A stretch of 39,360 bases of DNA from Cryptobacterium sp. CAG:338 (GTDB lineage: Bacteria; Actinomycetota; Coriobacteriia; Coriobacteriales; Eggerthellaceae). This document shows, one piece after another, positions 33,653 through 39,360 of the stretch. The stretch lies in contig FR896072.1 in the NCBI GenBank assembly GCA_000435475.1, forward strand, positions 55,361-94,720. Direction: 5' to 3'. The translations under genes were made by a program, and so were the position numbers. The notes beneath the pieces were generated by a model that ran no database searches, had not been told where the DNA came from, and saw nothing but the letters and a program-made list of their open reading frames with translations. Each line of letters starts with the position of its first letter. The stretch's first letter is position 1.

Positions 33653-34864
33653 ATGACTCTACCAACCGAAAAGCCGTCCTTTGGTCCACTTGACGATGTA
33701 AAGGTTGTTTATGCTGCAGTAGAGCTCGCTTGTCCAAAGGCGGCTGATTTGATGGCTGATTGGGGTGCAGATGTTACCTGGCTTGAGAACACTGGTGCTG
33801 GTGACACTATTCGCGACACCGCCTATATCAAGCAGGCAGAACGCCGCAATCAGCGCTCTGTAGCTTTGAATTATTTTTCTGAAGAAGGTAAAGAGATCTT
33901 CTTTAAGATGATCAAAGATGCAGATATTTTCATGGAGGCTTCTAAGGGCGGTACTTGGGCACGTAAGGGTATCACCGATGAGGTTCTTTGGGAGATAAAT
34001 CCAAAGCTTGTCATCGTTCATGTTTCTGGTTTTGGCCAGGAAGGTGATCCAAAGATGGTAAAGCGTGCTGCTTATGACCTTACCGTTATGGCTTACTCAG
34101 GCATCATTATGCAAAATGGTACCCCCGAGCAACCAATGCTTCCTGGACCTTATACAGGCGATTACTTCAACACTTTAATGATCGCATCTTCTGCTCTTGC
34201 AGCTCTTTATAAAGCAGAAAAGACTGGCAAGGGTGAATCGATTGACCTTGCAATGTATGAAACGCTTCTCGCTATTGGGCAATATTATTTGGTTGACTAT
34301 CTCAATGAAGGTATCAAGTGGCCTCGTCCTGGTGCTCGTAATCAGAATCTCTGTGGTATTGGCGAGTTTGCTTGCAAAGATGGATTTTTGGGCGTATGCC
34401 TCTATGGTGTCGATCAGAACAAGTACTTCTTGGAGACCATTGGCTTAGGTCATCTGTGGGGTACTGAGGATATTCCCGAGGATTGTTCTGCACTTTGGCT
34501 TTCCAATCCTCATGCAGAAGAAATTCAAAAGGCATTTGAGGACTACTGTTTAGCACATTCCAAGTACGACATTGAGCAGGATTTTGCCGATCATCGTATT
34601 GCTGCTCAGGTGGTTAATGACTTCGAAGATTTGGTTGAAGAAGAGCATCTCAAGCTTCGCAATACCTGGGTTGATTGGGAGACTGCTGATGGAGACACCT
34701 TCCATGGTTTGGGAGTGTTCCCTAAGTTTAAGAACAATCCTGGTCGAATCTGGCGTCCAATGCCTTACCAGGGTGGCGACACTGTTGATGTACTTACTAA
34801 GCTTGGCTACACCGAAGAACAGATTAAGGAACTTCTCGCATCCGGTGTTGTGAAGGAAAGCTAG
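33653..34864 (+). CDS. caiB: L-carnitine CoA-transferase CaiB-like, family III
   Basis: A 403-residue family III CoA-transferase. In the carnitine pathway CaiB moves CoA from gamma-butyrobetainyl-CoA or crotonobetainyl-CoA to carnitine, sparing ATP. The catalytic Asp is Asp170 in PYTGDYF (Asp169 in E. coli). Other shared segments are DIFMEASKGG, RKGITDEVLWEINPKLVI, VSGFGQ, TGKGESIDLAMYE and PKFKNNPGRIWR. The open frame extends upstream to 33623, but a full AAGGAGG 8 bases before ATG 33653 fixes the start. It follows caiA by 157 bases containing a strong hairpin. A different carboxylic acid substrate is possible because the family is broad. Confidence 0.87.
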   Translation: MTLPTEKPSFGPLDDVKVVYAAVELACPKAADLMADWGADVTWLENTGAGDTIRDTAYIKQAERRNQRSVALNYFSEEGKEIFFKMIKDADIFMEASKGGTWARKGITDEVLWEINPKLVIVHVSGFGQEGDPKMVKRAAYDLTVMAYSGIIMQNGTPEQPMLPGPYTGDYFNTLMIASSALAALYKAEKTGKGESIDLAMYETLLAIGQYYLVDYLNEGIKWPRPGARNQNLCGIGEFACKDGFLGVCLYGVDQNKYFLETIGLGHLWGTEDIPEDCSALWLSNPHAEEIQKAFEDYCLAHSKYDIEQDFADHRIAAQVVNDFEDLVEEEHLKLRNTWVDWETADGDTFHGLGVFPKFKNNPGRIWRPMPYQGGDTVDVLTKLGYTEEQIKELLASGVVKES

Positions 34865-35223
34865 TTTTAGCAAAGATATTCGCACATGCCCTCAAGCGTA
34901 GTTCCCCCCTCCCGCGCTTTTGTATGGGCAAGGTAATCATATCCCCTCCGGTTCCCTTTTCCGGAGGGGAATACTGAAAAGTTCATAACGCATTTTTTGC
35001 ATTTAAGTTTTTATACGTGTTTTCTGATAAAAGCCCACATAGACTCTCCTCTTTCTTTTCGGACTTTTTTGGTTGCATTCTCCTATGTGGGTTTCTATTA
35101 GGAAATGGTCGCTGCGAAAAAGGGAATTTTTAATCGTAACGAACTTTAAGGCATACCTCATCCCTTCGCTTAAAAGGGGAAAGCAAGCGAGTGGGTTAAT
35201 GATATCTGGAGGAGGAACCAAGG
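34865..35223 (+). promoter_or_regulatory. 359-base structured gap between caiB and caiC
   Basis: There is no gene here. Three inverted repeats stand in a row: a nested one at 34887-34930 (TGCCC/GGGCA with AAGCG/CGCTT inside, followed by TTTT in its inner part), a perfect 10-bp stem at 34942-34951 with 34961-34970, and a long-range stem CCCACATAG (35034-35042) with CTATGTGGG (35083-35091). The first may be a weak terminator. A separate promoter for caiC is possible but was not recognised. The gap ends in GGAGGAGG before caiC. Confidence 0.5.
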
Positions 35224-36840
35224 ATGACTGATATCGTAGGTAATGAAACGCTTCGTGATCTTTGGCAAAGCGTAGTCGATCGCCGGGGTGATCGTCAATT
35301 TCTTACGTTTCATAATAGGGTGGGAGACATTTTTGAATATACCTATTCTGAGTTTGATCAGGATGTAAATCGTATTGCTAATGTATTCTTGTCACTCAAT
35401 ATAAAAAAGGGTGATCATGTAGCTCTTCAGCTTCATAGTTCTCCTGAATTCTTGATGTGTCTTTTTGGGTTATCGAAAATCGGGGCAATTGTTGTTCCAG
35501 TAAACGAACAGTATCTTTCTGATGAAGCAGAATATATTCTTCGCACCTCTGGTGCTGTTTGTGCTGTTACAGAACCCTTATTCTTTGAGACGTACGAAGA
35601 ACTTTTACAAAGAGGACTTTATTTCCCAAAGGGACTTTTAGTTGCGCGAGCAGGAAGCGACTCGCCCGAATCTGAAATCGATTTTTCGCAATTCTACACC
35701 AAGCCAGGTGAAGAAAAAGAAGGCGTACAGTCAATTTATAATTTCTGGGAGATGCGCTGCGAAGAGTCTACTGAATTACGCGAGTATGTAGAACTTAATT
35801 CGATGGATCCTTGTCAGATAATCTATACATCTGGCACCACGTCTAAACCTAAAGGTGTTGTTGTTACTCATGCAAATATGGTCTTCTCTGGTTTGTATGG
35901 GGACTGGGAGGTATCACTTCGTGGTTCAGACAGGGTGCTTAGTTCGATGCCTGCCTGTCATTCTAACTTCCAATTAGCAGCTCTTATGCCGGTTATCACT
36001 GCTGGAGCTTCGATAATTATTGTTGAGAAATACTCGGCACGTCGATTCTGGCGTCAAGTGCAACACTATCGCGCAACAGTGATTCAATGTGTTGCTATGA
36101 TGCTTCGAACCTTAATGCTGCAACCTGTGGCAGATAACGAGAAAAAGCATCATGTTCGCGAGGTGCTGTATTTTATTTCCGTAACCGATGAAGAAAAAGA
36201 GGCCTTTGAAGAGCGTTTTGGTGTGAAGATTATGAACACCTATGGTTCTACGGAGTCAATCGGCTGGGCGTTGACTGATCCTCCTGTAGGAAAACGCAAT
36301 TGGCCCTCTGTTGGCCGTGCTGGATTAGGGTATGAAGTTCGTATTGCCGATCTGGATGATAACGAATTGCCACATGGTCAGGTTGGTGAAATTCAGATCA
36401 AAGGTATTCGTGGTCGTTCTGTAATGTTGGAATACTTCAATAATCCGAAAGCGACTGAAGAAACCTTTACTGAAGATGGATGGTTAAAGACCGGAGATCA
36501 GGGCTATCAAGACGATAATGGCTGGTTCTTCTTTGTAGATCGTAAATCAAATATGGTTAAACGTGCTGGTGAGAACATTTCCACGACTGAGATAGAAGAA
36601 ATTCTCGAAGAACATCCCAACATTTCAGAGGCTGCTGTTATTGGTGTTCCCGATCCAATTCGTGATCAGGCGATAAAGGCGTTTGTGCTCCCTCACGATA
36701 AAAGCAAGGTAACAATTGAGGAACTAAAAACGTATTGCGAAAGTAAAATGGCAAAATTTAAAGTGCCCACATATTTCGAAATCGTTGATGATTTTCCTCG
36801 TACTTGCAGCTTAAAGATTGAAAAGAAATTACTTAAATAA
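35224..36840 (+). CDS. caiC: Crotonobetaine/carnitine--CoA ligase CaiC-like
   Basis: A 538-residue ANL-superfamily acyl-CoA synthetase that would activate the free acid with ATP and CoA. The P-loop is YTSGTTSKPKG at residues 201-211. VEKYSARRFWRQVQ and RTLMLQP match E. coli CaiC closely, and TYGSTES, WLKTGDQGY and FFVDRKSNMVKRAGENIS are the standard A5-A8 motifs. The A10 lysine region reads CSLKIEKK where the family usually has SGK; the Lys is kept but the Gly is Leu. The protein is about 20 residues longer than E. coli CaiC, mainly in the region around residues 130-190. GGAGGAGG lies 10 bases upstream of the ATG. Confidence 0.88.
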   Translation: MTDIVGNETLRDLWQSVVDRRGDRQFLTFHNRVGDIFEYTYSEFDQDVNRIANVFLSLNIKKGDHVALQLHSSPEFLMCLFGLSKIGAIVVPVNEQYLSDEAEYILRTSGAVCAVTEPLFFETYEELLQRGLYFPKGLLVARAGSDSPESEIDFSQFYTKPGEEKEGVQSIYNFWEMRCEESTELREYVELNSMDPCQIIYTSGTTSKPKGVVVTHANMVFSGLYGDWEVSLRGSDRVLSSMPACHSNFQLAALMPVITAGASIIIVEKYSARRFWRQVQHYRATVIQCVAMMLRTLMLQPVADNEKKHHVREVLYFISVTDEEKEAFEERFGVKIMNTYGSTESIGWALTDPPVGKRNWPSVGRAGLGYEVRIADLDDNELPHGQVGEIQIKGIRGRSVMLEYFNNPKATEETFTEDGWLKTGDQGYQDDNGWFFFVDRKSNMVKRAGENISTTEIEEILEEHPNISEAAVIGVPDPIRDQAIKAFVLPHDKSKVTIEELKTYCESKMAKFKVPTYFEIVDDFPRTCSLKIEKKLLK

Positions 36841-36864
36841 GTTGAGGACAATTCGACCAAACGC

Positions 36865-36899
36865 AAGATCCCTTTTTAAACCGTATTTTATGGGGTCTT
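36865..36899 (+). promoter_or_regulatory. Hairpin between caiC and the hydratase gene
   Basis: AAGATCCC (36865-36872) pairs with GGGGTCTT (36892-36899), one G-T wobble, followed by only TAATG. It is a weak terminator at best. Confidence 0.35.
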
Positions 36900-36937
36900 T
36901 AATGTGTATGAGCAAATCATGAACGAAAGGTTTTGCT

Positions 36938-37810
36938 ATGGCGATTTCAACAGACATAGTAGGTAAAGAATTTGGTCCTTTCATACGTTCTTATACGTTC
37001 AAGGATTTAGAAATTTGCGCTCTTGGATGCAATGCGGGGTACGACGGTAAAACTGATCTTGAATATATCAATGAAAAAGATGCTACGAACCCTGCACTTA
37101 AAGTTCTTCCAATTTTTGGTGTACCTCTAACCGTAAATGAAGAGATGACTCGTACCCTTGATTATGGGTATGATTATTCTGGCTCTCTTCACTATGGTTT
37201 TGAAATTCGTCTCCATGCTCCTTTTAAAATGGAAGACACCATCAAAACCTTTGTAGCTCAAGATGCGTTGTTTGATCGAGGAGAGGGTCGTGGTTGCTTG
37301 TCAAAGCAAACTGGCCGAAGCTATAGCTCGGATGGAACTCATATCTGCACCGTTGAGACATGGGATGTGTGCATCTACGATGGCGGGTGGGGCGGTCCTA
37401 AGCCTCCTCGTGATATAGTTGAGATGCCCGATCGTGCTCCAGATGAAGAAGTTACGGAAACTATGCCGTACAATATGCCGCTTATTTATCGCTTGATGGG
37501 TGATTGGCATCAGCAGCATATTGATTGGTCTTATACCGAACAGACAGGTTTAGAAAGACCAATTGCTCATGGGGTAAGTCTGGGTGGATTTACCATGCGA
37601 CATATCATTTCTCGTTGGTTCCCTGGTGAACCTGAACGCATGAAGCGTTTTAAAACGCGTATCACTTCTCCAGTAATTCCTGGACAAACGCTTACAACTC
37701 GAATGTGGCAGGTAGGAGAAAAAGAGATTCGTTTTCAGCTGGTAGATTCAAACGCTAACGAAACGGGAGCAAAACCGCACTTGAATTATGGCATATGCGA
37801 ATGGGATTAG
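36938..37810 (+). CDS. MaoC-type double-hotdog enoyl-CoA hydratase/dehydratase
   Basis: A 290-residue protein with the layout of hydratase 2 enzymes: a degenerate N-terminal hotdog domain (about 1-150) and a catalytic C-terminal MaoC domain (about 160-290). The hydratase motif is recognisable as WHQQHIDWSYTEQTG followed by PIAHGVSLGGF, carrying the catalytic Asp/His pair. The TSPVIPGQTL segment is the usual MaoC follow-up strand. Such enzymes add or remove water across 2-enoyl-CoAs with R (D) stereochemistry. In the position where a cai operon has the crotonase-fold CaiD, this protein may convert carnitinyl-CoA and crotonobetainyl-CoA, but its fold is unrelated to CaiD. AAAGG lies 8 bases before the ATG; the next gene begins 16 bases after the stop. 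Confidence 0.85.
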   Translation: MAISTDIVGKEFGPFIRSYTFKDLEICALGCNAGYDGKTDLEYINEKDATNPALKVLPIFGVPLTVNEEMTRTLDYGYDYSGSLHYGFEIRLHAPFKMEDTIKTFVAQDALFDRGEGRGCLSKQTGRSYSSDGTHICTVETWDVCIYDGGWGGPKPPRDIVEMPDRAPDEEVTETMPYNMPLIYRLMGDWHQQHIDWSYTEQTGLERPIAHGVSLGGFTMRHIISRWFPGEPERMKRFKTRITSPVIPGQTLTTRMWQVGEKEIRFQLVDSNANETGAKPHLNYGICEWD

Positions 37811-37826
37811 GACTAGGTGAGATTTT

Positions 37827-39236
37827 ATGCGGCAGCATCTTAAAACTTTGGCAAATTCGGTTACTACTCCAAAGGTAGTGGTAGAAGCAGTAACCGATGG
37901 GAGCGTAAGCAGAAAGATTAAGTATGCTGCCCGTAAGACAATTGACGACGTAGCAATGACCCCCTTTCTTCGTAAGATTACGTTCTTTTCAAGTGGAGGT
38001 GCTTTCCTGGAAGGCTATGCCCTTTCTTTGATAGGTGTTGCCCTCACACAAATTACCCCACTTTTTAATCTTGACTCTTTCTGGAGCGCTGCAATTGGTG
38101 CTTCGGTATTTTTAGGTATTTTGGTCGGTGCAATTTTAGGTGGTTATTTAACCGACCTGATTGGGCGTCGGAAAATGTTCATTATCGATATGATTGCCAT
38201 TGGCGTTGTTTCGATTCTTTCGATGTTTTCAACCGAACCACTTCATTTAGTTTTAGCACGTTTCTTTATAGGCTTTTTTGTTGGTGCTGACTATCCAATT
38301 TCTACGGCAATGATCACCGAGTTTACTTCGAAGAAATACCGCGCAATTGCAATGGGTATGGTCTCAGCTTCGTGGTATTTTGGCGCAACTGCTGCAGCTT
38401 TTGTTGGTTTTGCCTTATTCCCTCTTGCAGATGGTTGGAAATGGATGTTAGGCAGTGCGGCTATTCCATGCTTAATTTTGCTTATTGGCCGTCATGATAT
38501 TCCTGAATCACCTCTATGGTTGCGTGCTAAGGGTCGCATAGAAGAAGCGCGAGCAGTAATGGATCGCGTGTATGGTGAAGATGTCGACTTTAATGATGAG
38601 GAACAAGTTGGTCGTACAAGCATAGCGCAAATCTTTAAAGGTGGGTATTTTAAGCGCGTTATTTATGTCGGTCTGCTTATTTTGTGCCAAGTGGTTCCGA
38701 TGTATGCGATCTATACTTTTGGTCCTGATATTATGACTGCCTTTGGTTTAGGGGAGGGTCGTGATTCGATTCTTGGCGAAGCAGCAGTAAGCTTGTTCTT
38801 CCTGATCGGTACGTTCCCCGCAATGTTTTGGCTTAATTCAATTGGTCGTAGACCATTGCTTATTGGATCACTTGCTTTTATGGCTGTAGGCCTTGTAATC
38901 TTAGGAGTCTTTCCAACTGCTCCTGTTATTGTGGTTATTCTTGCATTTGGCCTTTACGCTTTCTTTAGTGGAGGACCAGGAATTTTACAATGGCTTTATC
39001 CTAACGAGCTTTTCCCGACTGCAGTTCGTGCTTCGGCAGTAGGTATTGCAATATCTATTTCGCGCGTAGGTACTATTGTTTCTACCTATGGAACTCCTCT
39101 TATGCTTGAACAATTTGGTGTTGGTCCTACCATGCTTGCAGCTGCCGCTTTAGTTGTTCTTGGTCTTGTTCTTTCGATTTTTATGGCACCTGAAACACGT
39201 GGTAAGTCTTTAGCCGAGACCAGCAAAGTGGGATAA
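37827..39236 (+). CDS. MFS transporter, sugar-porter/organic-cation type
   Basis: A 469-residue membrane protein with 12 hydrophobic segments after an unusually long N-terminal cytoplasmic region of about 50 residues. MFS motifs are clear: GGYLTDLIGRRKMF between segments 2 and 3, PESPLWLRAKGRIEEA after segment 6, NSIGRRPLLIGS between 8 and 9, YPNELFPTAVRASAVG and the end PETRGKSLAE. These features fit the sugar-porter/metabolite:H+ symporter branch, which also includes the animal organic cation and carnitine carriers of SLC22. That makes a quaternary-amine substrate conceivable but does not prove it. It is 16 bases from the hydratase gene, so both are on one transcript. Confidence 0.87.
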   Translation: MRQHLKTLANSVTTPKVVVEAVTDGSVSRKIKYAARKTIDDVAMTPFLRKITFFSSGGAFLEGYALSLIGVALTQITPLFNLDSFWSAAIGASVFLGILVGAILGGYLTDLIGRRKMFIIDMIAIGVVSILSMFSTEPLHLVLARFFIGFFVGADYPISTAMITEFTSKKYRAIAMGMVSASWYFGATAAAFVGFALFPLADGWKWMLGSAAIPCLILLIGRHDIPESPLWLRAKGRIEEARAVMDRVYGEDVDFNDEEQVGRTSIAQIFKGGYFKRVIYVGLLILCQVVPMYAIYTFGPDIMTAFGLGEGRDSILGEAAVSLFFLIGTFPAMFWLNSIGRRPLLIGSLAFMAVGLVILGVFPTAPVIVVILAFGLYAFFSGGPGILQWLYPNELFPTAVRASAVGIAISISRVGTIVSTYGTPLMLEQFGVGPTMLAAAALVVLGLVLSIFMAPETRGKSLAETSKVG

Positions 39237-39339
39237 CGTACTTTGACTGTACTTTTGTACGCAAGTTTCAATAAACATATTTCTAGCTATCTTAATAGCT
39301 AATAGAAATCAACCTCTAGGTAGACTAGGATCATTTTTA

Positions 39340-39360
39340 GGGGGGGGGAAAAAAAAAAAA
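39340..39360. other. Terminal G-run and A-run, probable assembly edge
   Basis: Nine G are followed by twelve A up to the last base. Nothing similar occurs elsewhere in the window. It most likely reflects low-quality sequence at a contig end. Confidence 0.6.

Noticed and set aside
39241..39301. Terminator after the last MFS gene
   Set aside because: CGTAC/GTACG and TAGCTAT/ATAGCTA can pair, but the stems are short and AT-rich with no T-run.
1..39360. tRNA, rRNA, CRISPR array, insertion sequence or prophage
   Set aside because: No T-loop signature outside coding sequence, no regularly spaced repeats, and no transposase, integrase or phage structural gene was seen.

Overview
The window looks like a chromosomal segment of an anaerobic, low-to-mid-GC actinobacterium, most likely class Coriobacteriia (Eggerthellales). 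Three things suggest this. There is a LuxR-type regulator whose N-terminal four fifths is a multi-pass membrane domain, a regulator type abundant in that group. There is a giant BcrAD/HgdC-type acyl-CoA dehydratase activase, an oxygen-sensitive enzyme class. There is also an anaerobic caiABC-type CoA pathway. This placement is inference; the window has no rRNA. No tRNA, rRNA, CRISPR, insertion sequence or phage gene was seen. The last 21 bases are a G-run followed by an A-run and look like a contig edge.

Region 1 (1-12.8 kb) is mainly housekeeping. It holds a P-loop kinase/GNAT fusion with a small acidic unknown protein upstream, a degenerate trigger-factor-like protein, an EF-G paralogue, a membrane-anchored GH25 lysozyme, and a long rightward series glmS, acpS, nnrD, ligA, tlyA and a small CC-motif protein. 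Two perfect inverted repeats lie between the trigger-factor-like gene and the EF-G gene.

Region 2 (12.9-27.8 kb) is mixed. It holds an AIM24-family protein, a UPF0210 (PFL family) protein, a TetR regulator directly upstream of the 1562-residue activase, a divergent ilvA/ridA pair (enamine producer and enamine deaminase), rsmI overlapping an MFS gene, a flavodoxin-fold oxidoreductase, an isolated larE with three cysteines, and an mnmA whose ATP-binding PP-loop is altered.

Region 3 (27.9-39.2 kb) is the most interesting part. A membrane LuxR regulator is divergent from an MFS transporter. An alpha/beta-hydrolase, caiA, caiB, caiC, a double-hotdog MaoC-type hydratase and a second MFS transporter follow on the same strand. 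The CaiA, CaiB and CaiC proteins resemble the E. coli carnitine/crotonobetaine enzymes closely, but CaiT (BCCT transporter), CaiD (crotonase-fold hydratase) and CaiE are absent. MFS proteins and a hydratase of unrelated fold occupy the expected roles. Most intergenic gaps in this cluster carry strong GC-rich hairpins without a good terminator T-run, and caiA has the codon pattern of a highly expressed gene. My best reading is a regulated anaerobic respiration or detoxification pathway for carnitine, crotonobetaine or a related enoate. The CoA ligase primes it, the CoA-transferase recycles CoA, the acyl-CoA dehydrogenase homologue reduces the enoyl-CoA, and the hydratase feeds in the 3-hydroxy form.
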